In this document: piece after piece, positions 34,884 through 43,285 of the stretch | How the letters are laid out: every line of letters starts with the position of its first letter | Position numbering within the stretch: the first letter of the stretch is position 1 | Source: BOG-932 sp965276835 | GTDB taxonomy: Bacteria > Pseudomonadota > Alphaproteobacteria > BOG-932 > Roseiterribacteraceae | NCBI GenBank assembly: GCA_965276835.1 | Contig: OZ255631.1 | Location: 2,480,001-2,544,000 of the forward strand | Length of the DNA stretch: 64,000 nucleotides | Direction: 5' to 3' | Translations under genes and position numbers: made by a program | Notes under the pieces: model-generated | Database searches by the model: none | Seen by the model: the letters and a program-made list of their open reading frames with translations, nothing else | Told to the model about the DNA's origin: nothing

Positions 34884-37385
34884 ATGACGATGCTGCGGAA
34901 TATTCTCAAGGTACGGACCAGCCTGATCGGCCGGAGCATGCTCGTATCCCTCATCGGCGTCGCCCTGCTCGGCGTTTCCGTCGGCATTTTCGTGTCGGTT
35001 CTTTTACATAAGGACGCGACGCAGGCAGCCCTGGAAAAAGTGAATTCCGACGAAAGGGTGGCCTGGGCGGTCCTGAAGGAAAAAGGTACCGACATTCATG
35101 TCGAAAACGGCCTGATGAAGGCTGGGGACCATGTTCTTAACGACAACTTCGAGGTCGTCGACAAAATAAAGGATCTGGTCGGCGGTACAGCCTCAATGTT
35201 CATGGGCGATACGCGCGTCTCGACCAATGTCATGAAGGCGGACGGCAGCCGCGCCGTCGGGACGCACCTGGCGAAGGGACCGGTCTACGACGCGATCTTC
35301 AAGGACAAGGTGCCGTTCCGCGGGGAGACACATATCCTGGGCGAACCGTATATGACGGCATACGACCCGATCTTCGATAAGGATGGCGCCGTCATCGGCA
35401 TCGTCTATGTCGGCGTGAAGAAGGCGGAGTTTCTGCGGGCGGCGCACGCCGCGCAATGGGCCGTGATCGCAGGCACGATCATAGCCGCCGCCCTGTCGCT
35501 CGCGCTAAGCTATCTGATGGCGCGGCGGAGCTTCACCGACCAGGCGCGGCAGTTGCTGAACACCAGCCCCACCGCCGTGGTCATTATCGGCGAACGCGGC
35601 GATCTGCTTTATGCCAACGCGCGCTATGACGAGTTGCAGGGCACCAAGGAGCATGTCGTCCGGCGGCTGGCCAAGGATGTGTATGTCGAGCCCGAACAGC
35701 ACCGGCGCCTGCTGGCGAAATTCCAGGCCGACGGCGCGCTGCGCGATGAAGAAGTCCACCTGAAGCGTGCCGACGGATCGACCTTTTGGGCGCTGCTGAG
35801 CTGGCAGACCATCGTTTATGACGATCAACAGGCGACGGTGAACTGGCTGCACGACATCACCGAGCGCAAGGCGAACGAACAGATCGTCGCCGATGCGCGC
35901 GATATGGCCGAACACGCCAACCAGACCAAATCCGATTTCCTGGCCAATATGAGCCACGAACTGCGTACACCGCTGAATGCCATCATCGGCTATGCCCAGA
36001 TCCTGCAGGAGGACATGGAGGATGCTGGGCAAGAACAAAGCCTGCCCGACCTCAAGCGCATCGAAACGGCAGGCAAGCATCTGCTGGGCCTGATCAACGA
36101 CATCCTGGACCTCAGCAAGATCGAAGCCGGGCGGATGGAGGTCTATATCGAGCCGGTCGGATTGGACAGGCTGCTGGACGAGTTGAAATCGATGGCCCGC
36201 CCGCTGGCCGCGCCACGCGGCAACACGCTGGAATTCGTGCTGCCGCCCGACGCGCCGACCCTGCAGACCGATTATACCAAACTGAAACAGAGCCTGCTGA
36301 ACCTGATCAGCAATGCTTGCAAATTCACCGAAAACGGCACCGTCAAGCTTGAGGTGTCACTGCCGGCCGACAAGGTCGTGTTCCGCGTCAGCGACAGCGG
36401 TATCGGCATGACCGAAGAACAGCTGAGCCGGCTATTCCAGGCCTTCAGTCAGGCGGACGCCAGCACGACGCGGAAATATGGCGGTACTGGGCTTGGCCTC
36501 GCCATCACCCGGCGGCTATGCCACCTGCTGGGTGGCGACGTAACGGTGGAAAGCACGCCGGGTGTCGGCAGCACCTTTATCATCACCTTGCCACTGGTGA
36601 CCGAAACGGCCGCCGAACAGATTCACGCCGCCCTTCCCGCCACCAGCGGGCCGGAAGATTCCACACTGGTTCTGTTGGTCGATGACGACCCGCAGATTCA
36701 TCACCTGATCGGCACGATGCTGACCCGCGAAGGATATCGGGTGGAGCACGCGGCCGGCGGGGCGGAAGCGCTTAAGCTCGCGCGGGAACTGAAGCCTGCG
36801 GTCATTTTGCTGGATGTGATGATGCCGCAGGTCGACGGCTGGACTGTCCTGGGCACGCTCAAGAACGATCCAGAGCTCGCCGACATTCCGGTGGTTATCG
36901 TCAGCCTACTGGACGAACGCCCGCTAGGCCTTTCGCTCGGCGCGGCGGAATTTCTGACAAAACCGATCGATCGCAGCCAGTTGGCCGCGGTCGTTCGCAC
37001 CTATGCCGGCGCCGCGAACGGGCGCGTCCTGGTCGTCGACGACAATCCTGACGACCGCGACGTGATGACCCGCTCACTGGCTGAAAGCGGGTACGATGTC
37101 GTAGCCGTGGCGTCAGGCACAGAGGCGCTGGCTTGGTTGGAGCAGAACCCACCGCCGGGCTTGATGCTTTTGGATCTGATGATGCCCGGAATCGACGGTT
37201 TTGCCGTGCTGGACCGCATGCGCAACGACGAGAAGCTACGAGCGACGAAGGTATTGGTGATGACAGCCAAGGATCTGACCGCCGATGAATCCGGTTTCTT
37301 GCTGGAACGCGGCGGAACGGTGATTCCGAAAGGGCCTAACGGCCGGGCAAGGTTGATCGAGGCGCTGAAAGGGTTGCGCGCATGA
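34884..37385 (+). CDS. Hybrid sensor histidine kinase with cache, PAS and two receiver domains
   Basis: An 833-residue membrane kinase. Helices near residues 13-37 and 187-212 bracket a periplasmic single-cache sensor (LHKDATQAALEKVNSDERVA at its start, GEPYMTAYDPIFDKDGAVIG near the end). Then a PAS domain (about 222-335), HisKA with phospho-acceptor H358 in NMSHELRTPLN, HATPase with GGTGLGLAITRRL, and two receivers with D644 (ILLDVMMP) and D764 (MLLDLMMP). It should phosphorylate the separate receiver protein and perhaps the REC-PP2C protein. The start at 34884 leaves 7 bases after the PP2C gene. The stop overlaps the next receiver gene (ATGA). Confidence 0.92.
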   Translation: MTMLRNILKVRTSLIGRSMLVSLIGVALLGVSVGIFVSVLLHKDATQAALEKVNSDERVAWAVLKEKGTDIHVENGLMKAGDHVLNDNFEVVDKIKDLVGGTASMFMGDTRVSTNVMKADGSRAVGTHLAKGPVYDAIFKDKVPFRGETHILGEPYMTAYDPIFDKDGAVIGIVYVGVKKAEFLRAAHAAQWAVIAGTIIAAALSLALSYLMARRSFTDQARQLLNTSPTAVVIIGERGDLLYANARYDELQGTKEHVVRRLAKDVYVEPEQHRRLLAKFQADGALRDEEVHLKRADGSTFWALLSWQTIVYDDQQATVNWLHDITERKANEQIVADARDMAEHANQTKSDFLANMSHELRTPLNAIIGYAQILQEDMEDAGQEQSLPDLKRIETAGKHLLGLINDILDLSKIEAGRMEVYIEPVGLDRLLDELKSMARPLAAPRGNTLEFVLPPDAPTLQTDYTKLKQSLLNLISNACKFTENGTVKLEVSLPADKVVFRVSDSGIGMTEEQLSRLFQAFSQADASTTRKYGGTGLGLAITRRLCHLLGGDVTVESTPGVGSTFIITLPLVTETAAEQIHAALPATSGPEDSTLVLLVDDDPQIHHLIGTMLTREGYRVEHAAGGAEALKLARELKPAVILLDVMMPQVDGWTVLGTLKNDPELADIPVVIVSLLDERPLGLSLGAAEFLTKPIDRSQLAAVVRTYAGAANGRVLVVDDNPDDRDVMTRSLAESGYDVVAVASGTEALAWLEQNPPPGLMLLDLMMPGIDGFAVLDRMRNDEKLRATKVLVMTAKDLTADESGFLLERGGTVIPKGPNGRARLIEALKGLRA

Positions 37386-37747
37386 CGCTGCGGATTCTTC
37401 TGGTCGAGGACAATCCCGAGAACCGGGACATGCTGAGCCGCCGGCTGATCCGCCGCGGCTATGAGATCAGCTTTGCCGAGGACGGCGCCCAGGCGGTATC
37501 CAAAACCCAGGCCGAGATGCCGGACCTGATCCTGATGGATCTGAGCCTACCGATAATGGACGGCTGGGAGGCGACCCGCGTGATCAAACCCGACGACGCA
37601 ACCAAGGCAATCCCGATCATCGTGCTGACCGCCCATGCAATGGCAGGCGATCGCGACCGCGCGATGCAGGCCGGCGCCAACGATTACGATACCAAGCCGG
37701 TCGATCTGGAAAGGCTGTTGGGCAAGATCACAGCACTGAAACCTTGA
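37382..37747 (+). CDS. Single-domain response regulator (CheY/DivK-like)
   Basis: A 121-residue stand-alone receiver. The acid pocket is in LLVEDNPENR, the phospho-acceptor is D53 in LILMDLSLPIMDGWEA, T is in VLTAHAMAG and the lysine in YDTKPVD. There is no output domain. It overlaps the hybrid kinase gene by ATGA and probably shuttles phosphate between kinase and phosphatase or carries the signal to another target. Similar receivers are very common at the end of alphaproteobacterial kinase operons. Confidence 0.93.
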   Translation: MTLRILLVEDNPENRDMLSRRLIRRGYEISFAEDGAQAVSKTQAEMPDLILMDLSLPIMDGWEATRVIKPDDATKAIPIIVLTAHAMAGDRDRAMQAGANDYDTKPVDLERLLGKITALKP

Positions 37748-37814
37748 TCTGATATCTCGGGCATCGCCGGCCGCTCTCACGGCCAGCCGGCAGCTTACGA
37801 ATTTCGGAACCCGC

Positions 37815-39413
37815 ATGAGTATCGTCGTAACAATCGCAACGTTGATGAGCGGGCTTGGGCTGTTCTTCCTGGGGGTGCGGGCGCTCTCCGCCAACCTGGT
37901 GCCACTGATCGGCCGACGCGCGCGCATCGTCTTCGCCCAGGCTCTGCGCGGCCCGGTCAGCAGCGCTGTCAGCGGCACGATCGCCGGCTTGGCGACGCAA
38001 AGCACATCCGCCGTCTCCTGGATCATCGTCAGCTTCGAGCGCGCCGGCATCGTGCCGGCCGGTCCCGCGCTTGCCGCGCCCAGCTGGTCGAATGTCGGCA
38101 CTGCGATGTTGCCGCTGCTGCTGGCGATCGACACCAACACAGCGGCCAGTTTCGTGATCGGGCTGGTTGGAATCGCGACCTATTTCAAACTCGCCCGCAC
38201 CGACAGGCTGCGTAACACGCTCGAAGCCACGTTGGGTGCGGCCATGCTGCTGTTCGGCATGCATATCGTGTCGGGCACCGTGGGCATGACGCGCGAAGCG
38301 CTGATGGAAAGCGACGCGCTGAAAACCGCATTGCAGTCGCCCTGGCTGATGGCGCTGATCGGAGGCGCGCTTGCCTTCGCCGCGCAATCGTCGTCGGTCG
38401 GAACGGCAATCGGGGTCGCTGCCGTCAAGTCAGGACTGCTGACCGTGCCGGCTGCATTACCCCTGATCGCCGGCGCCAATGCGGCGGGCATGGCCTACAA
38501 CCTGCTGGCGGGCTGGAGCGAAAACGTCGCGGGCCGCACCGTCTTTGGACTACATATCGTGCAAAAAGCAGCCGGCTCGATCCTGCTAGTCGCCATGGTG
38601 GTATTTTCGTTCTTCGAACCTGAGGAAACGGCCAAGATTACCGAGCTGGCCGGTCAGACCGCGCAAACCCAGTTAGCGGTCATCTTTATTGTCGTCCAGA
38701 TCGCGGGCTCACTTGTCGCCAGCATGACCATGAAGCCCGTGGTCGCGCTGATCCAGCGGCTGACCCCGCAAAGCCAGACGGAGGTGTTGTCCAAACCGGT
38801 ATTCCTGCTGCGTGAAGCCCTGAGCGATCCGTCAGCGGCGCTCGATCTGGTTATCCGGGAACTGGCACGGCTCACGGTTCGGCTACCGTCGCTGCTGGAT
38901 CACGTTCGCGCTGAACCGGATATGACAACGCCAGTGGCAGCGATCTTGCGCACCGCCAGCGCGACGCTCGCCGGGACCATCAAATCCTATCTGGCCACCT
39001 TGCTGGACAACCAGCCGGGACGGACGGAGCTTGCCACCGCATTGTTGCTGGAGGACGCGACGGGGAACATCGCCTCCCTGAACGAGGCGATGGCCGAATT
39101 GGTAACGACGATTCCACAGGCCGCCAAGTTGCCCACTACCGGCAGCCTGATCGAAGCGCTACACGCATTGCTGATGATGGTCGCCGACTATGCCGAGGAC
39201 CTGGACGACCCGGAACTGGTCCTGCATCTGCTGGGCGACCGCGATCAGCTGATGGAGGACCTGCGGAAGCGGGTGTCCGCCAGTTCCTCGGCTGCACCTG
39301 CGATGCAGGACGCGGTGTTCCGGATGACCATTTTGTTCGAACGCGTCGTCTGGCTGGCACGGCGGCTGGTGATCGACCTGAGCCAGGCACATCGCACCCT
39401 CAGCGCAGGCTGA
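37815..39413 (+). CDS. Na/Pi-cotransporter family protein
   Basis: A 532-residue membrane protein of the NptA/YjbB type. Two inverted repeats carry the substrate-site motifs ATQSTSAVSWIIVSF (near residues 55-70) and AAQSSSVGTAIGVAA (near 192-207). About nine helices are followed by a C-terminal cytoplasmic helical region (about residues 320-530) like PhoU. It would move phosphate with sodium, in or out of the cell. It follows the receiver gene by 68 bases and converges with the STAS remnant. Being inside a signalling block, it may be a target or a metabolic sensor for it, but that is inference. Confidence 0.82.
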   Translation: MSIVVTIATLMSGLGLFFLGVRALSANLVPLIGRRARIVFAQALRGPVSSAVSGTIAGLATQSTSAVSWIIVSFERAGIVPAGPALAAPSWSNVGTAMLPLLLAIDTNTAASFVIGLVGIATYFKLARTDRLRNTLEATLGAAMLLFGMHIVSGTVGMTREALMESDALKTALQSPWLMALIGGALAFAAQSSSVGTAIGVAAVKSGLLTVPAALPLIAGANAAGMAYNLLAGWSENVAGRTVFGLHIVQKAAGSILLVAMVVFSFFEPEETAKITELAGQTAQTQLAVIFIVVQIAGSLVASMTMKPVVALIQRLTPQSQTEVLSKPVFLLREALSDPSAALDLVIRELARLTVRLPSLLDHVRAEPDMTTPVAAILRTASATLAGTIKSYLATLLDNQPGRTELATALLLEDATGNIASLNEAMAELVTTIPQAAKLPTTGSLIEALHALLMMVADYAEDLDDPELVLHLLGDRDQLMEDLRKRVSASSSAAPAMQDAVFRMTILFERVVWLARRLVIDLSQAHRTLSAG

Positions 39414-39700
39414 TCCTGGCGTTTACGCGCCGGTAAGAGCCTCGGCGCGGGTGGCGAACGCCGGGATGACTTTGTTGAAGCCGCTGATCTCGAACACCTC
39501 CCGCACCGCCGGCTGCCATGCGCAGACGGAGAAGGTGACGCCTGCGCTTTTCGCCGCCTTTGCGGCCTTCAACAACAGGCGCAAACCAGCCGACGACATA
39601 TAGCGCACGCCACCAAGATCGGCGATCAGCGCGCCCTCCCCCAGAAGTGCCAGCAATGTCTGTTCGGCACCGGCCGCCGTGACCGTGTCGAGCCGACCGT

Positions 39701-39704
39701 CCAG
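39701..39704. repeat. Target-site duplication, left copy
   Basis: CCAG next to the left end of the element; the same four bases (41245-41248) flank the right end. Confidence 0.8.
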
Positions 39705-41244
39705 AGTCGTCTGTGAAGTACGGCATTGATTCTTCGATCAAGCGATTTTGTGGATTTTGACGTGCGCGAGGATCGCCTGGATTAGGGCGCACAAAAGTTT
39801 GGCGAACCACCTGATGAGGAGGTGGAAGTTGAAGCCGACTGCGGCGAGGAGGGCGTTGATGCGGTCGCCGTCACGTCCTTTGAGGTAATTTCGGTCCATC
39901 CGGTGTTCGGCCTTGACGTGACCGATGACGGGCTCGATCGCGGCGCGTCGTTTCATCTCGCGTTTGAGGGTAGCGGTGGTGCGGCGGACCTGGCCGGTGA
40001 TCCAGACGCGGTATTTGTTGGGTTCATCGTGTCCGCGATAGCCCTTATCGACATGGGTTCGCCTGACCTCGACGCCGGTATTCTTCTGGATATCGGTGAT
40101 TGCTCCGGCGAGCGTGTGGCCGTCGAAGGGATTGCCGTGCTGCGCCTTGGCGTGGAGTACGAACTGTCCACCTTTGGGCTGTGTCACCGGCGTCGCCAGC
40201 GACACTTTGCAGCCGAACTCGTAGGGCGTGCGGGCCTTGCCCTTGCCGATGCATTCGACCTCCGGAGCATGCAGCGAATAAACCTTCTGGCCGCGCTGGC
40301 GCTGATGCTGGAACAGCACCCGCACGGCGAGGGAGCGCAGCGGCGCGAAGCGTTCGGTCAGCGCCTCGTCGCCGGCGGTCTTGCGGCCGACATCGCGGAT
40401 CAGCCGGCCGAGCCGCTTGCGCAGGAACCGCAGCTCGCGATTGGCGCGCTTGAACTGATGGGCATGGATATAGCGCCCGACCATGATCGCTGCCCGCTTG
40501 GCCACCCGCAGATAGCTTTGCCGCAGCGTCACTCCGTTCGCCTTGGCGAAGGCAACGACCTTGCCGATCGCCTTGTGAGTCAGCCTGGCGTCGGTCGGAT
40601 GCGCGATGGCCTTGGGCTGCACCGTCGTGTCCACTGCGACCCGTTCGAGGTCCTTGGTCGCCAGCGCCCCGGTCGCGTGCGCAACCCGCAGGCTCTCCTG
40701 TAACAGTGCCGTTAACCGCTCTTCGCCCAGCCGTTGGCGCCAGCGCGTCAGCGACGACCGGTCGAACGGCGCCTCGTGCCGGAACACCGCCTCGCCGCAA
40801 AAATACTGGTAGTACGGGTTCTCGACCCAGCGTGCGCACAATGCCTCGTCCGACAAGGAATGCATGTGCTTCAGAATCAAAAGCCCCGCCACCAGTCGGA
40901 TCGGCAGCGGCGGATGACCGTCATGCGACCGATAGACTTCGCCCAGCCGGCGGTCGAGGAATGCCCAATCGATCTCATGCGACAGCCGAACCAGCGGATG
41001 GCTCATGGCGATAATCTGATCCAGCGCAGGCTGCAACAGATCCTTCTGACGATCGTCCCGAGGCTGTGACATCGACCCCTCCGAGCTGAAACCCTCGGCT
41101 GAATCGAATCACAAAACGCAAAAACAGGGAATCAAAAACGCAGGAAAACCGAAACCAAACACCCAGATTCCTGCAAAATCCATTACTTGACGAGAGTAAA
41201 AACCTAAAGCCGATCAACGATCTGAGCGTTGTTCACGGACGACT
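39705..41244 (-). mobile_element. IS5-family insertion sequence, 1540 bp
   Basis: The element is bounded by inverted repeats. The left end reads AGTCGTCTGTGAAGTACG (39705-39722); the right end, read inward on the minus strand from 41244, is AGTCGTCCGTGAACAACG: 15 of 18 match. Outside are identical CCAG copies. It holds one transposase gene (39738-41072) and about 170 bases of leader. The element sits in a STAS antagonist gene, which it splits. All ends and duplication look fresh, so the insertion is recent. Confidence 0.92.
39738..41072 (-). CDS. IS5-family DDE transposase
   Basis: A 444-residue transposase that cuts and joins the ends of its own element. The N-terminal DUF772-type domain is clear (LPIRLVAGLLILKHMHSLSD near residues 56-75 and YYQYFCGEAVFRHEAPFDRS near residues 87-106). 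The catalytic acids are D in VAVDTTVQPKAIAHP, D in THVDKGYRGHDE and E in IEPVIGHVKAEHRMDR. The frame is intact with no internal stop, so it may be active. It starts about 170 bases inside the right end and ends 33 bases from the left inverted repeat. Confidence 0.95.
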   Translation of the reverse strand: MSQPRDDRQKDLLQPALDQIIAMSHPLVRLSHEIDWAFLDRRLGEVYRSHDGHPPLPIRLVAGLLILKHMHSLSDEALCARWVENPYYQYFCGEAVFRHEAPFDRSSLTRWRQRLGEERLTALLQESLRVAHATGALATKDLERVAVDTTVQPKAIAHPTDARLTHKAIGKVVAFAKANGVTLRQSYLRVAKRAAIMVGRYIHAHQFKRANRELRFLRKRLGRLIRDVGRKTAGDEALTERFAPLRSLAVRVLFQHQRQRGQKVYSLHAPEVECIGKGKARTPYEFGCKVSLATPVTQPKGGQFVLHAKAQHGNPFDGHTLAGAITDIQKNTGVEVRRTHVDKGYRGHDEPNKYRVWITGQVRRTTATLKREMKRRAAIEPVIGHVKAEHRMDRNYLKGRDGDRINALLAAVGFNFHLLIRWFAKLLCALIQAILAHVKIHKIA

Positions 41245-41248
41245 CCAG
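41245..41248. repeat. Target-site duplication, right copy
   Basis: CCAG following the right end of the element, matching 39701-39704. Confidence 0.8.
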
Positions 41249-41327
41249 AACAGCGACGGTGACCGCCCCAGATTTCAAGGTTGTGATCTGCATATCCATC
41301 CAACGACTCCCAAAATCCCACAGCGTA

Positions 41328-41753
41328 TTATTTCACCGTATCCAGTACCGCGGTCAGGCGGTTAATCCTTTCCAGCCGGCGATAGGAAATATCCCCGACC
41401 AGGCTGCGGACGAAGTGGATGCCCAAGCCGCCGATTTCGCGCTCTTCCACCCCAAGGTCCGTATCGGGTTTCGCCTGGGCGAGCGGGTCGAACGGCCTGC
41501 CGTCATCCTCGACCGAAAGGGCCAGCCCGTCGCCAGACCGTTCGACGGAGATCTCGACATAGGTCGCCCCGCCTTCACCGCCGGCGCCATGCATGGCGAC
41601 ATTGGCCGCCAGCTCCTCGCAAACGATCGCCAGGCGATAGGCTATCCGGCGTGACAGCCCGTTCGCCTCGGCATACGCCTCCAGCCGATCGAGCATTCCG
41701 GACAACGCTTCGGCGCGGGGTTCGAGGCGAATGACCAGCTTTTGATCGGACAA
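41328..41753 (-). CDS. RsbW-like anti-sigma kinase (HATPase)
   Basis: A 141-residue serine-protein-kinase/anti-sigma family protein with the GHKL ATPase fold. The N box is VCEELAANVAMHGAGGEGGA near residues 44-63, the G1 box VEDDGRPFDP near 81-90, and G2 GGLGIHFVRSLVGD near 108-121. It normally phosphorylates a STAS antagonist and binds a sigma factor or other target. It is the first gene of a two-gene unit with the STAS gene, 28 bases upstream of it. With the antagonist broken by the IS, this kinase would have no normal partner. The output target is not visible here. Confidence 0.88.
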   Translation of the reverse strand: MSDQKLVIRLEPRAEALSGMLDRLEAYAEANGLSRRIAYRLAIVCEELAANVAMHGAGGEGGATYVEISVERSGDGLALSVEDDGRPFDPLAQAKPDTDLGVEEREIGGLGIHFVRSLVGDISYRRLERINRLTAVLDTVK

Positions 41754-41978
41754 GGCATGTCTCGTCAGTGTCGCGCACGACCAGTCTCGGCTAACGCCAT
41801 CCCGGTCGCTATCTATAAACCATTCCGTAAGGGAGAATTGTTAAAGAAATGTGACAGAGGAATTGCGCAGCGAGGCTGGCAGAATGGCATCATTAGGGCT
41901 ATTTTCGACAAGAATAGCAAATCGCCCCGACACATATAACATGAGCACTATCGGTGCCACGCTCGGGAGAATGCGCCG

Positions 41979-43273
41979 ATGCTCGGTCGTTTCAGATATA
42001 TCAGTCTGTCGGGCGCCGCCCTATTGGCGGTCGCCGGCGCCCACGCGCAAGCCGGCCAGCCGATCGATCCGGGGACGTTGCCGCCGACCCAGGCGCTGGA
42101 CGCACCGGTGGCCGAACACTTGTTTGGCAATTGGGGGGGCCTGCAGACCGACCTGATCCGCCAGGGCATCGGCCTGAAGGTCGACGCGGTGACCGAGTTC
42201 GCAGGCAATGTCGCGGGTGGCACGCGGCAGGGCGCGACCTTCGCCAACCAAGTCGGATTCAACCTCGACATCAACTGGGAGCGGCTGGCCGATCTCACCG
42301 GCCTGTCGACCCACCTGACCATCGTCAATCGGTCGGGCAGCAATGACAGCCGGGTGTTCGGCGACAATCTGCTGCCCGTGCAGGAGATCTACGGCTCCGG
42401 CGGCGATGTGTTGCTCCATATGGTCTCGGTCTACGCCCAGGAAACGCTGATGAACGGCAAGCTGGATATCGAGCTTGGCCGCATGAATGTGGAAAACGAT
42501 TTCGCGAGCTCGCCGCTTTATTGCAACTTCATGAACAACGGCCTGTGCGGCGACCCGAAGGCGTTACCCGGCGGCGATATCGGGCACAGCGCCTATCCCG
42601 ACGCGGTGTGGGCGACGCGGATACGGGTGCGCCCTGCCCCGGAATTCTATGTGGAGGGCGGCATCTATGAGGTGAATCAGGGCCTTTACAGCAACGCCTA
42701 TTACCGCAGCGGTTTCCGGTTCGATTCCTCGCAGGACAGCGGCGTTTATCTGCCGGTGGAGGTGGCATGGGAACCGGCGTTCGGCGCCGACAAACTGCCC
42801 GGTCATTACAAGCTGGGCTTCGGCTACGACACGTCGGCCGGGCATAAGGACTTTGCGAACGACCTCGCCGCCGCCGGCGTGCCCGGATATGGCGTCGACA
42901 GCCGTACCGGCAATACTCAGTTCTGGGTGCTGGCCGACCAGATGCTGATGCGCAACGGGGAAGGCGATGACAACGGGGTGATTGCGCTAGCCGGGTACAT
43001 CCTGAACGACCCCAACAACACCGCCTATGCCGACCAGTATTTCGTTGGACTGACCGATCGCGGCAGGCGGTGCAGCAATCACTGGGACTGCCGTTCTCAA
43101 ACGGATCCACGGGCGTACAGGGTCACGAAATGCTGTTGGAAGCGGATTACAAGTTCCGTGTGGCGGACGGCATAACGTTCATGCCCGACTTTCAATATGT
43201 CATCCAACCGAACGCGCAAGCCAACATCAAGGACGCGGCGGTGTTCGGCTTCAGGGCGTATGTCGATTTTTAG
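41979..43273 (+). pseudogene. OprB-type carbohydrate porin, frameshifted with an internal deletion
   Basis: A signal peptide (RYISLSGAALLAVAGAHAQA) and a long barrel section match carbohydrate-selective OprB porins: EHLFGNWGGLQTDLIRQGIG, INWERLADLTGLSTHLTIVN and GRMNVENDFASSPLYCNF. After YADQYFVGLTDR (43057-43062) the frame changes. A second frame resumes with RQAVQQSLGLPFSNGSTGVQ and finishes normally with PDFQYVIQPNAQANIKDAA, GFRAYVDF and a terminal Phe. From family knowledge about 25 residues that should lie between the two parts are missing, so this is a deletion plus frame shift rather than a single-base slip. The sugar porter gene follows after 12 bases. The protein as read would lack its last strands. 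Confidence 0.78.
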
Positions 43274-43285
43274 GGAGGAACGGCG

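Larger units (their letters stand above)
39423..41299 (-). pseudogene. STAS-domain anti-sigma-factor antagonist, split by an IS element
   Basis: The gene starts at ATG 41299 (GGAG seven bases upstream) with MDMQITTLKSGAVTVAVL, is interrupted at 41245, and resumes at 39704. Removing the element and one CCAG copy joins the halves exactly in frame as VAVLDGRLDTVTAAGAE, giving a complete STAS protein of about 112 residues with the candidate phosphoserine in RYMSSAGLRLL and the C-terminal KVIPAFATRAEALTGA. Such antagonists bind an RsbW-type kinase when unphosphorylated. It directly follows the RsbW-like gene. As it stands only an N-terminal fragment and, if an internal start is used, a 77-residue C-terminal piece could be made, so the switch is probably dead or locked. 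Confidence 0.9.
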
